Assembly (NCBI GenBank): GCA_038233075.1
Contig: JBBSMQ010000006.1
Coordinates: 85,579 to 149,578, forward strand
Source of the DNA: Iamia sp038233075
GTDB lineage: Bacteria; Actinomycetota; Acidimicrobiia; Acidimicrobiales; Iamiaceae
DNA: 64,000 nt
Reading direction: 5' to 3'
Part shown: piece by piece, positions 7,773-18,504 of the stretch
How positions within the stretch are numbered: position 1 is the first letter of the stretch
Layout: each line of letters starts with the position of its first letter
The notes under the pieces: model-generated
The model's input: only the letters and a program-made list of their open reading frames with translations
Told to the model about the DNA's origin: nothing
Database searches by the model: none
Made by a program: the position numbers and the translations under genes

Positions 7773-8680
7773 GCGACCAGCACGCCCAACCCGAAGAGCA
7801 CAGCCCAGCACAGGCTGGCACCGAGGAGCATGTGGTCGCGGAGCACGACGTCCTCGGGGGCGCCGCCCTCGCCCGCCTCGAGGAGCTGGGCGTAGCGAAG
7901 CACAGCGACGGTGAAGGGCACGATCGACATCTGGTACCAGGGGATGCTGACCTCGAGCAGGTCGGCCCGCTCGAAGGCCCACAGGCAGTAGGCCACCAGC
8001 ACGACCCCCGAGCTGACCGAGCGCAGGTAGGCCAGGAAGCCCGGTGTGTAGCCCTCGAGCACCCGCCGGGTCGTGCCCGCCTCGGCGCCCATGGTCACCA
8101 CCTCGGCGTGGCGCTTGCCCACGGCCATGAACAGCGACCCGAAGGAGGTGACGATGAAGAACCAGTTGGAGATGGGGACGTCGGCCGCCACGCCACCGGC
8201 CACCGCCCGCAGCACGAAGCCCGAGGCCAGGGTGACCACATCGAGCACCACCACGTGCTTCAGCAACGCCGAGTACGAGGTGGTCAGCACCATGTAGGCG
8301 ACGACGGTGAGGGCGAGGGGCCAGCGCACGGCCAGGCCCAGCCCCACCGCGACCAGGGCCATCACCGCCGCCGCGCCCAGCGCGACGGGAACGGCGAGCT
8401 CTCCGGCGGCGATGGGCCGGAACCGCTTGGTGGCGTGGCGGCGGTCGGCCTCCACGTCCGAGGCGTCGTTGAGGAGGTAGGTGGCGCTGGCCGCCAGGCA
8501 GAAGGCGACGAAGGCCGCGAGGGTGGCCACCAGCGATTCCGGATCGCCCAGCACCCCGGCGGCGCCGGGAGCGGCCAGCACCAGCAGGTTCTTGACCCAC
8601 TGCTTGGGCCGACAGGCGACCAGCAGGGCGACGGGCGGGCTGCGGCGCGTGGGGGAGGCGGCGGCGACCCCGTCGGTCAC
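7769..8680 (-). CDS. ubiA: Decaprenyl-phosphate phosphoribosyltransferase (UbiA family)
   Basis: An integral membrane prenyltransferase that attaches phosphoribose from PRPP to polyprenyl phosphate, the committed step to DPA. The 303-aa length matches mycobacterial Rv3806c (about 302 aa). The N-terminal RPKQWVKNLL, the Asp-rich motif NDASDVEADRRH and the following KRFRPIAAG are typical of this subfamily. A second conserved region reads YSALLKHVVVLDVVTLASGF. About nine hydrophobic segments are present. The GTG start at 8680 overlaps the dprE2 stop (GTGA), and its own stop overlaps the dprE1 ATG. Confidence 0.92.
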   Translation of the reverse strand: MTDGVAAASPTRRSPPVALLVACRPKQWVKNLLVLAAPGAAGVLGDPESLVATLAAFVAFCLAASATYLLNDASDVEADRRHATKRFRPIAAGELAVPVALGAAAVMALVAVGLGLAVRWPLALTVVAYMVLTTSYSALLKHVVVLDVVTLASGFVLRAVAGGVAADVPISNWFFIVTSFGSLFMAVGKRHAEVVTMGAEAGTTRRVLEGYTPGFLAYLRSVSSGVVLVAYCLWAFERADLLEVSIPWYQMSIVPFTVAVLRYAQLLEAGEGGAPEDVVLRDHMLLGASLCWAVLFGLGVLVA

Positions 8681-9498
8681 CGGTCTGCCAACCTCCGCCA
8701 CAGAGGGGTCGGAGCGAACCGCAGGACGCCGAACACGGCCTGCAGGATCGGGGGCGACCACACCGTCGCGCGGTCCCGCCGGAGGCCGGTGACGACATCT
8801 CGGGCCACGGCCTCGGGGGTGGTGGCGAACGGGGCCGGTTCCATGCCCTCGGTCATGCGGGTGGTCACGAACCCGGGCCGCACGACCATCACGCTCGCCC
8901 CGCTGCCCGCCAGGGAGTCGCCCAGGCCGTGGGCGAAGCCGTCGAGGCCGGCCTTGGTCGAGCCGTACACGAAGTTGTCGCGACGGGTCCGCACCCCGGC
9001 CACCGATGAGAGCACGACCAGCGTGCCGTGACCCTGGGCCCGGAGGCGCTCGGCCACCACCAGGCCGGCGGACACGGCGCCGGTGTAGTTGATCGTGACG
9101 GCCTCGACGGCTGAGGTGGGGTCGGCCTCGAAGGCCTCCTGATCGCCGAGCACGCCGAAGGCCAGGAGGACCAGGTCGATGTCGCCGGAGTCGAAGACCT
9201 CGCCGAGGACCTTCTCGTGGGTGTCGGTGGCGACGGCGTCGAAGGCGGCCACCTCCACGGTGACCGGGCCCGATCGGAACCGGTCGGCGGCGGCGTCGAG
9301 CCGGGTCGAGGGGCGACCGGCGAGCACCACCCGCCGGCAACGGTCGGCGACGAGCAGATCGACGGTGGCCGCCGCGATCTCCGAGGTGCCCCCCAGCACC
9401 AGCACGGACTGCACACCGCCCGTGGCGTCACGCATGGTGCCACCGGGCGCGCGCCACTGCTGCCGCTGCGGCCCTCGCGCCGCGACGATCGGCGACAC
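8677..9498 (-). CDS. dprE2: Decaprenylphosphoryl-2-keto-ribose reductase DprE2 (SDR)
   Basis: NADH-dependent SDR that reduces the keto intermediate from DprE1 to decaprenylphosphoryl-arabinose. It has the Rossmann motif LVLGGTSEIAAAT, a catalytic Ser (VLSSVAG) and YGSTKAGLDGF (YxxxK), followed by a C-terminal hydrophobic helix typical of DprE2. Two starts are possible. The GTG at 9498 (273 aa) has a GAGGAG Shine-Dalgarno 5 nt upstream. The ATG at 9435 (252 aa) gives the usual family length (about 254 aa) but has a poorer ribosome site. It leads the dprE2-ubiA-dprE1 operon; the order differs from mycobacteria, where dprE1 precedes dprE2. Confidence 0.88.
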   Translation of the reverse strand: MSPIVAARGPQRQQWRAPGGTMRDATGGVQSVLVLGGTSEIAAATVDLLVADRCRRVVLAGRPSTRLDAAADRFRSGPVTVEVAAFDAVATDTHEKVLGEVFDSGDIDLVLLAFGVLGDQEAFEADPTSAVEAVTINYTGAVSAGLVVAERLRAQGHGTLVVLSSVAGVRTRRDNFVYGSTKAGLDGFAHGLGDSLAGSGASVMVVRPGFVTTRMTEGMEPAPFATTPEAVARDVVTGLRRDRATVWSPPILQAVFGVLRFAPTPLWRRLADR

Positions 9499-9518
9499 CA
9501 GGGCTCCTCACGCCGACG

Positions 9519-9524
9519 ACGATA
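9519..9524 (-). promoter_or_regulatory. Candidate -10 box of the dprE2-ubiA-dprE1 operon
   Basis: TATCGT lies 20 nt upstream of the GTG at 9498 on the minus strand. This leaves room for a short leader carrying the GAGGAG ribosome-binding site. Confidence 0.4.
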
Positions 9525-9661
9525 GTGGTCGCCCCTGCGGCGGGAGCAACAGGGCCCCTAGGACCTGCGCGCATAGGACCGGGTCGCGCCGGAGATCTCT
9601 TCGGCTGCGCCGAGGTGTGGGCCCGTGCTTGCTGGGTCGCCTCGCCTATCGGCTCGGCTCC

Positions 9662-10900
9662 TTAGCGCTCCATCTTCTGGATGAGCTCGACGCGCTGCTC
9701 GCTGGAGTTGACGTCGTCGCCCTGCTCGCGGAGCAGGCGGGCCCGGTCGCGCTCCGCCTCGCGGGTGGCCACGGTGGTGTCGGCCCGGTCGAGGGCGGCC
9801 TCGACGCCGTGCTCGACGATGAAGTCGGCCCACTCGACCAGGGCTCCCACCATCTCGGCCTCGGGGACGACGGCGACGTTGCGGCCCTTCACGAAGAGAT
9901 GGCCCCGCTTGTTGCCCGCGGCGATGCCGATGTCGGCGTCCTTGGCCTCGCCGGGCCCGTTGACGACACAGCCCATCACCGCCACCTGGAGGGGGATCTC
10001 CCTGTCGGCGAACGCGTCCTGGGCCTGGCGGGCCACCTCGATCACGTCGATCTCGGCCCGTCCGCAGCTGGGGCAGGCGATGAGGTCGACGTTGGTGCGG
10101 TCGCGGAGCCCGAGCGCCTCGAGCAGCATGCGACCGGCCTTGGCCTCCTCCACGGGGTCGGCGGTGAGCGAGTAGCGGATGGTGTCGCCGATGCCCTCGG
10201 CCAGGAGGGTGCCGATGCCGGCGGTGGACTTCACCAGGCCACCGGGCAGGGGGCCCGCTTCGGTGACGCCCAGGTGGAGGGGTGCGTCGGTCTCCTCCGA
10301 CAGCAGGCGGTAGGCGTCGATCATGAGCGGCACACTGGAGGCCTTGACGGAGATCTTGACGTCATCGAACCCGACGTCGTCGAAGTGGGCCATCTCGATC
10401 CGGGCCGACTCGACCATGGCCGCGGGCGTGACCTCCTTGCCGTACTTCGTGTAGAGGTCGGGGTCGAGGGAGCCGCCGTTGACACCGATGCGGATGGGCA
10501 CGCCACGGTCGCGGGCCTCGGAGGCCACCGCCTTGATGTGGGCCGGCTTGCGGATGTTGCCGGGGTTGAGCCGCAGGCAGGCGACACCGGCTTCCAGGGC
10601 GGCCAGGCCCATGCGGTGGTTGTGGTGGATGTCGGCCACCAGCGGCACCGGCGAGCGGGGCACGATGCGGGCCAGACCGGCGGCGGCCTCGGCGTCGTTG
10701 CAGGTGCAGCGGACGATGTCGGCTCCGGCCGCGGCCAGGGCGTAGATCTGCTGGAGGGTGCCGTCGACATCCGCGGTCTTGGTGGTGGTCATCGACTGCA
10801 CCGACACCGGGGCCCCTCCCCCGACGGTGACGGGGTTGCGGCTGTGGGCCAGCGTGACGGCCCGGGTGGCGCGACGGTCGGCGGTGGAGCGGACCTGCAT
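9662..10900 (-). CDS. ispG: 4-hydroxy-3-methylbut-2-enyl-diphosphate synthase IspG (GcpE)
   Basis: Iron-sulfur enzyme of the MEP isoprenoid pathway that converts MEcPP to HMBPP. The 412-aa protein shows the N-terminal PVSVQSMTTT, the TIM-barrel motifs LVADIHHNHRMGLAALEAG and LRLNPGNI, and the cluster ligands CPSCGRAEID and VMGCVVNGPGEAKDADIG. The ATG shares one base with the rseP stop (TGATG), so translation is coupled. It is the last gene of the rpsB-to-ispG run. Together with dxr it supplies prenyl precursors also needed for the polyprenyl phosphate used by the neighbouring dprE operon. Confidence 0.96.
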   Translation of the reverse strand: MQVRSTADRRATRAVTLAHSRNPVTVGGGAPVSVQSMTTTKTADVDGTLQQIYALAAAGADIVRCTCNDAEAAAGLARIVPRSPVPLVADIHHNHRMGLAALEAGVACLRLNPGNIRKPAHIKAVASEARDRGVPIRIGVNGGSLDPDLYTKYGKEVTPAAMVESARIEMAHFDDVGFDDVKISVKASSVPLMIDAYRLLSEETDAPLHLGVTEAGPLPGGLVKSTAGIGTLLAEGIGDTIRYSLTADPVEEAKAGRMLLEALGLRDRTNVDLIACPSCGRAEIDVIEVARQAQDAFADREIPLQVAVMGCVVNGPGEAKDADIGIAAGNKRGHLFVKGRNVAVVPEAEMVGALVEWADFIVEHGVEAALDRADTTVATREAERDRARLLREQGDDVNSSEQRVELIQKMER

Positions 10901-12258
10901 CAGCCCACGTCGAGCGGGTTGCGGATGTCGAGGTAGAGCGTCGAGATGAAGATCACGCCCAGCACCGCGACCACGGCGTAGGTGAGCGGGAGCAGCTTGG
11001 CCACATCGGCCAGGTAGCGCTGCGAGAGGCCCTTGCGCTTCTCCTGCACCTTCTCGTAGATGGCGATGGCCACGTGGCCACCGTCGAAGGGCAGCAGCGG
11101 CACCAGGTTGAACAGGCCGATGAACACGTTGATCAGGGCGAAGAGGAAGGCCAGCGCGGCCCATCCGCCGCCCTGTCCGGCGTCGACACCGATGCGGAAC
11201 ACACCGAGCAACGACAGGAGGCGGTTCTCGCCGTCGTCGCTGCTCTCGGCCGACGCCTGCCCCGACGAGGACGAGGACGAGTCGCCGGCATCGGCGGTGC
11301 TGCGGTCCGACGCGCCGGCGTCGGCCACCTGGCCCCCGAAGTCGGCGATGCCACTGGGCGTGAACAGCCGGCCCAGGGCGCCCACCGACTGGGTGGTGAC
11401 GTGGCCGAACTCCTGGAAGGTGGCGGGCACGGCCGCCACCGGACCCAGCTTCTCGACGGGGATCTCCGGGCCCACGCCGAGGAACCCGACCCCGGGTCGC
11501 TCGGGGTTCTCGCCCAGGGTGGCATCGAGGTCCCGGGTGGTGCCGTCGCGGACGACGGTGAGGGTGACGGCCTGGTCGGGTCGGTCCTCCACCGCGGCGC
11601 GCAGGTCGTCGAAGGTGGGGACGGGCTGGCCGTCGATGGCGACGATGTCGTCGCCCTCCGCCAGGCCGGCGGCCTGGGCGGCCGAGCCCTCGGTGATGGC
11701 GGCGACCCGCCACCCCTCCTCGGACGGGTTGAGCGAACCGCCCGGCAGCCCGAAGCCGACCAGCAGGCCGTAGATGAGCACCAGGGCCAGGATGAAGTGC
11801 ATGGTGGAACCGGCCACTGCCACCCCGAAGCGCTGCCAGAACGGCTTCTGGCGGTAGGTGCGGGCCTCGTCGGCCGCGTCGACCTCCTCGATGTCGTGCA
11901 TCCCGAGGATCTTCACGTAGGCCCCGGCCGGCACCAGCTTGATGCCGTACTCGGTCTCCCCCCGTCGTACCGACCAGATCCGGGGCCCGAAGCCGAGGAA
12001 GAACTCGGTGCACTTCATCCCGGCCCGCTTGGCCATGACGAAGTGCCCCAGCTCGTGGAGGGTGATCATCACGACGATGCCCATCACCATCGCCAGGCCG
12101 TAGATGCCGGTGGCGGTGGTGAGCCACACCAGCAGGGCCACCAGCCCGGCCAGCCGGGCCCACTGGCCCGCGGTCATGGGACCGTCCGCCGGCCCCGTGG
12201 GGGCGTGGGCGGACGCCGGGTCCGTGGGGGTCGTGATGGGGTGCTGGTCGAGGGACAC
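10900..12258 (-). CDS. rseP: Site-2 intramembrane zinc metalloprotease RseP/Rip1-like
   Basis: A membrane protease of the S2P family that cleaves transmembrane substrates such as anti-sigma factors. The zinc motif HELGHFVMAK (HExxH) is at about residue 68, a PDZ domain (VAAITEGSAAQAAGLAEGDDI) lies mid-protein, and the second metal motif NLVPLLPFDGGH is near the C-terminus. The 452-aa protein has a low-complexity Ser/Asp stretch before the last membrane helices. The start at 12258 lies 17 nt from the dxr stop. The order dxr-rseP-ispG is the common actinobacterial arrangement. Confidence 0.93.
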   Translation of the reverse strand: MSLDQHPITTPTDPASAHAPTGPADGPMTAGQWARLAGLVALLVWLTTATGIYGLAMVMGIVVMITLHELGHFVMAKRAGMKCTEFFLGFGPRIWSVRRGETEYGIKLVPAGAYVKILGMHDIEEVDAADEARTYRQKPFWQRFGVAVAGSTMHFILALVLIYGLLVGFGLPGGSLNPSEEGWRVAAITEGSAAQAAGLAEGDDIVAIDGQPVPTFDDLRAAVEDRPDQAVTLTVVRDGTTRDLDATLGENPERPGVGFLGVGPEIPVEKLGPVAAVPATFQEFGHVTTQSVGALGRLFTPSGIADFGGQVADAGASDRSTADAGDSSSSSSGQASAESSDDGENRLLSLLGVFRIGVDAGQGGGWAALAFLFALINVFIGLFNLVPLLPFDGGHVAIAIYEKVQEKRKGLSQRYLADVAKLLPLTYAVVAVLGVIFISTLYLDIRNPLDVG

Positions 12259-12275
12259 CGCGGGGCTCCTGTTGC

Positions 12276-13442
12276 CTAGGTCCGCTCCGAGATGGTCCGG
12301 TGGGCTGCGTCGCGGCCCGCCCGGTCGATCTCGACGACGTCGTCGGCGCTGTCGGGGTCGCCCCCATCATGCCGTGACAGGACCTCTTCGAGGACGTCAG
12401 GGATGTCGACCCAACGGATGCGGCCCTCGAGGAAGGCCGCCACCGCCACCTCGTTGGCGGCGTTGAGCCAGGCGGGCGCCCCACCCCCGGCCCGTCCGGC
12501 GGCGTAGGCGAGGGCGAGGCACGGGAACGCATCCAGATCGGGCGCCTCGAAGTCGAGCCGGGCGAGGGCCGTCCAGTCGATGGCCCCCACCGGGACGGTG
12601 GAGCGGTCCGGGAACGCCAGGGCGTAGGCGATCGGGAGCCGCATGTCGGGCTGGGAGAGCTGGGCGATGGTGGCGCCGTCGGTGAACTCGACCATCGAGT
12701 GGACGATCGACTGCGGGTGCACCACCACCTCGATGCGGTCGTAGCCCACGCCGAAGAGCTCGTGGGCCTCGATGACCTCGAGGCCCTTGTTCATGAGCGT
12801 CGAGGAGTCCACGGTGATCTTGGGTCCCATCGACCAGGTGGGGTGGGCCAGGGCGTCCTCGACGGTCACCTCGGCCAGCTCGCGCCGCGTGCGGCCCCGG
12901 AAGGGTCCGCCGCTGGCGGTGAGCACCACCCGGCCGACCCGGTCGGGGCCGTCGGGGTCGGCGCTGCGCAGGCACATGTGGATGGCGCAGTGCTCGCTGT
13001 CGACCGGCACCAGCTCGGCGCCCGGGGTGTCGCGCACCCGGCGGACGACCGGCCCGCCCGCGATGAGGGACTCCTTGTTGGCCAGGGCCAGGCGCTTCCC
13101 TGCGGCCAGGGTGGCCAGGGTGACGTGGAGTCCGGCGAAGCCGACCACGCCGTTGACGCAGACGTCGGCCTCGGCCCCCAGGCTGGCCAGCCCGTCGGTG
13201 CCGGCCCGGACATCGGTACCCGGCAGGGCGCAGGCCAGGGCCGGGGCCCTCGCCTCGTCGGCGACGGCGACGATGCGGGCCCCGGTGCGGCGGGCCTGGT
13301 CGACCAGCAGGTCGAGGTTCCCACCGCCGGCGCCGAGGGCCGTGACGGTGTAGCGGTCGGGCTCGGCCGCGACGGCCTCGAGGGTCTGGGTCCCGATGGA
13401 GCCGGTCGAGCCGGCCAGGGCGACGGTGACCGGCGCCGTCAC
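12276..13442 (-). CDS. dxr: 1-deoxy-D-xylulose 5-phosphate reductoisomerase
   Basis: NADPH-dependent enzyme of the MEP pathway that makes MEP from DXP. The 388-aa protein carries the NADPH motif ALAGSTGSIGTQTLE, ALANKESLIAGG, the substrate/metal motif VPVDSEHCAIHMCL, and LTASGGPFRGR followed by HPTWSMGPKITVDSSTLMNK. It lies 11 nt downstream of cdsA in the same operon. Confidence 0.96.
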   Translation of the reverse strand: MTAPVTVALAGSTGSIGTQTLEAVAAEPDRYTVTALGAGGGNLDLLVDQARRTGARIVAVADEARAPALACALPGTDVRAGTDGLASLGAEADVCVNGVVGFAGLHVTLATLAAGKRLALANKESLIAGGPVVRRVRDTPGAELVPVDSEHCAIHMCLRSADPDGPDRVGRVVLTASGGPFRGRTRRELAEVTVEDALAHPTWSMGPKITVDSSTLMNKGLEVIEAHELFGVGYDRIEVVVHPQSIVHSMVEFTDGATIAQLSQPDMRLPIAYALAFPDRSTVPVGAIDWTALARLDFEAPDLDAFPCLALAYAAGRAGGGAPAWLNAANEVAVAAFLEGRIRWVDIPDVLEEVLSRHDGGDPDSADDVVEIDRAGRDAAHRTISERT

Positions 13443-13453
13443 GGGTCGGGGGC

Positions 13454-16282
<2,829 letters not shown>

Positions 16283-16344
16283 CGGTCTCCTTCGGTCGTG
16301 CTGCGGAGGACCGAGCCGACGCGCCTCCCGGCACGTCCACCCGC

Positions 16345-16917
16345 TCAGTCCTCGAGCAGCTCGGTCTCTTTCTGGCTGAGGGCCTCGTCGATCCGCCCCT
16401 CGACGGCCTGGATGAGGGTGTCGATCTCCTTCTCGGCGCGGGCCAGGTCGTCCTTGGAGAGCTCGCCGTCCTTCTCGAGCGCCTCCAGATCCGACCGGGC
16501 GGTGCGGCGGGCGTTGCGCGCCGAGACCCGGTTCTCCTCGGCCATGCTCTTCACCACCCGGACCAGCTCCTTGCGACGCTCGCCGGTGAGCGTGGGGAAG
16601 TTGAGCCGGATCATGGTGCCGTCGTTGCTGGGGTTGAGGCCGAGGTCGGAGTTGCGGATGGCCTTCTCCACCGCGGCCAGGGATCCCTTGTCGTAGGGCG
16701 ACACCACCAGCTGGCGGGCCTCGGGCACCGAGATGTTGGCCAGCTGCTGCAGCGGCACGTCGGAGCCGTAGTACTCGACCATGAGCTTCTCGACGAGCGC
16801 AGGGGCGGCCCGCCCGGTGCGGATGGAGGCGAACTCGTGGCGGGCGTGGACGACGGCCCTCTCCATCTTCTCCCGGGCGTCGTCGAGGATCAGCTCGACC
16901 ATCTCCTCGCCGCTCAT
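16345..16917 (-). CDS. frr: Ribosome recycling factor
   Basis: RRF, with EF-G, splits post-termination ribosomes. The 190-residue length is typical. Family motifs are EFASIRTGRAAPALVEKL, VEYYGSDVPLQQLANISVPE, LNPSNDGTMIRLNFPTLTGERR and the C-terminal helical segment with LEKDGELSKDDLARAEKEI. It lies 62 nt upstream of cdsA and 52 nt downstream of pyrH in the conserved tsf-pyrH-frr order. Confidence 0.97.
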   Translation of the reverse strand: MSGEEMVELILDDAREKMERAVVHARHEFASIRTGRAAPALVEKLMVEYYGSDVPLQQLANISVPEARQLVVSPYDKGSLAAVEKAIRNSDLGLNPSNDGTMIRLNFPTLTGERRKELVRVVKSMAEENRVSARNARRTARSDLEALEKDGELSKDDLARAEKEIDTLIQAVEGRIDEALSQKETELLED

Positions 16918-16969
16918 GGCCGAGGGCCGAGGCGACGACCGCGCCGGCGGGGACTCGGGTGGTGTGCGG

Positions 16970-17695
16970 TCACCGGACCAGCGTACCGACTCCCCGGTCG
17001 CCGTCGAGGACCCGCCGGAGGTTGCCCGGCATGGTGACGTCGAACACGACGATCGGGAGGGAGTTGTCCATGCAGAACGTGATGGACGTGGGGTCCATCA
17101 CGTTGAGGCCCTGGTTGAGGACCTCCATGTAGGTGACCTCGTCCAGCTTGGTGGCCGAGGCGTCCAGCTTGGGGTCCGCGGTGTAGACGCCGTCGACGCC
17201 GGAGTGGGTGCCCTTGAGCACCGCGTGGGCATCGATCTCGGCGGCCCGGAGGGCGGCGGGGGTGTCGGTGGTGAAGAACGGGCTGCCCAGGCCGCCGGCG
17301 AGGATCACGACTCGACCCTTCTCCAGGTGACGGATGGCCCGACGGCGGATGTAGGGCTCGGCGATCTGGGCCATGTGCACCGCGGACTGCACCCGTGTGG
17401 GCTGGCCCAGCTGCTCCAGCACGTCCTGGAGCCCGAGGGCGTTGATCACGGTCGCCAGCATGCCCATCTGGTCGGCCTGGGCCCGGTCCATGCCCGCGCC
17501 GGCGCCCACCTGGCCCCGCCAGATGTTGCCCCCGCCGACCACCACCGCGATGTCGACCTTGCCGTCCTGGCGGGCCCCGACGATCTCCTCGGCGAGCATC
17601 CGGACGGTGGCCCCGTCGATGCCGTAGCCCTCGTCGCCGGCGAAGGCCTCACCGGAGAGCTTGAGGACGACGCGCGACCAGGACCGAGCGGTCAC
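16970..17695 (-). CDS. pyrH: UMP kinase
   Basis: Phosphorylates UMP to UDP in pyrimidine nucleotide synthesis. The 241-aa hexameric-type bacterial enzyme shows VVLKLSGEAF, VVVGGGNIWRG, the MGMLATVINAL region and the C-terminal substrate motif DPTSITFCMDNSLPIVVFD. The start at 17695 is 9 nt from the tsf stop, so it is the third gene of the rpsB operon. Confidence 0.97.
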   Translation of the reverse strand: MTARSWSRVVLKLSGEAFAGDEGYGIDGATVRMLAEEIVGARQDGKVDIAVVVGGGNIWRGQVGAGAGMDRAQADQMGMLATVINALGLQDVLEQLGQPTRVQSAVHMAQIAEPYIRRRAIRHLEKGRVVILAGGLGSPFFTTDTPAALRAAEIDAHAVLKGTHSGVDGVYTADPKLDASATKLDEVTYMEVLNQGLNVMDPTSITFCMDNSLPIVVFDVTMPGNLRRVLDGDRGVGTLVR

Positions 17696-17704
17696 GAGCC
17701 TTGC

Positions 17705-18499
17705 TCAGGACCCGACGACGACCTGGGCGAAGCGGACCACCTGGGTGTCGCCCAGCAATGCCTTGACCGAGGTCTTCTCGTCCTTCACGAAGCCCTGCTC
17801 CAGCAGGACCCGCTCTTTGAACCATCCGGTGAGGCGGCCCTCCACGATCTTCTCGATTGCGCCCTCGGGCTTGCCCTCGGACCGGGTGATCGACTCCAGG
17901 GTCGCTCGCTCCTCGGCCACCTGGGCCTCGTCGACGTCCTCCCGATGGAGGGCGCTGGGCTTGGTGAAGGCGACGTGGACGGCGACGTCGTGGGCCAGCT
18001 CTTCGGTCCCACCATCGAGCTCGACGATGACGCCGTTGACGCCCCGCCCGTCCTGGCGGTGGACGTAGGAGTCGATGACGTGACCCTCACCGGCCTCGAT
18101 CCGCACCACCCGGCCCAGCTCGATGTTCTCCTTCAAGACCAGCTTGAGGTCGTCGATGGCCCCGGACTTGCTCGCGGCGGCGCCCTCCCCCTCGCCCGCC
18201 ACCAGGGCGACGATCTCCTGCACGAGGGAGCTGAACTGGTCGGACTTGGCCACGAAGTCGGTCTCGCACTTGAGCTCGACGATGGCGGCCACATCCGAGG
18301 TCCGGGACACGGCCACGGTGCCCTGGCTGTTGTCGCGGTCGGATCGGCCCGCCGCCTTGGCCAGGCCCTTCTCCCGCAGCCACTTGGCCGCCGCCTCGGC
18401 GTCGCCGCCGTTCTCGGTCAGGGCCTTCTTGGCGTCCATCATCCCCGCGCCGGTGGCCTGGCGCAGTGCCTGGACGTCCTTGGCGGTGAAGTCAGCCAT
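17705..18499 (-). CDS. tsf: Elongation factor Ts
   Basis: EF-Ts is the guanine nucleotide exchange factor for EF-Tu. The N-terminal UBA-like region (MADFTAKDVQALRQATGAGM, then MDAKKAL) and the EF-Tu contact motif VELKCETDFVAKSDQF are clear. The 264-aa form ends with a helical region including GRLTGWFKERVLLEQGF. The ATG at 18499 is 5 nt from the rpsB stop. The frame is open upstream, but that part is rpsB sequence read in another frame. Confidence 0.97.
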   Translation of the reverse strand: MADFTAKDVQALRQATGAGMMDAKKALTENGGDAEAAAKWLREKGLAKAAGRSDRDNSQGTVAVSRTSDVAAIVELKCETDFVAKSDQFSSLVQEIVALVAGEGEGAAASKSGAIDDLKLVLKENIELGRVVRIEAGEGHVIDSYVHRQDGRGVNGVIVELDGGTEELAHDVAVHVAFTKPSALHREDVDEAQVAEERATLESITRSEGKPEGAIEKIVEGRLTGWFKERVLLEQGFVKDEKTSVKALLGDTQVVRFAQVVVGS

Positions 18500-18504
18500 G
18501 GCCG

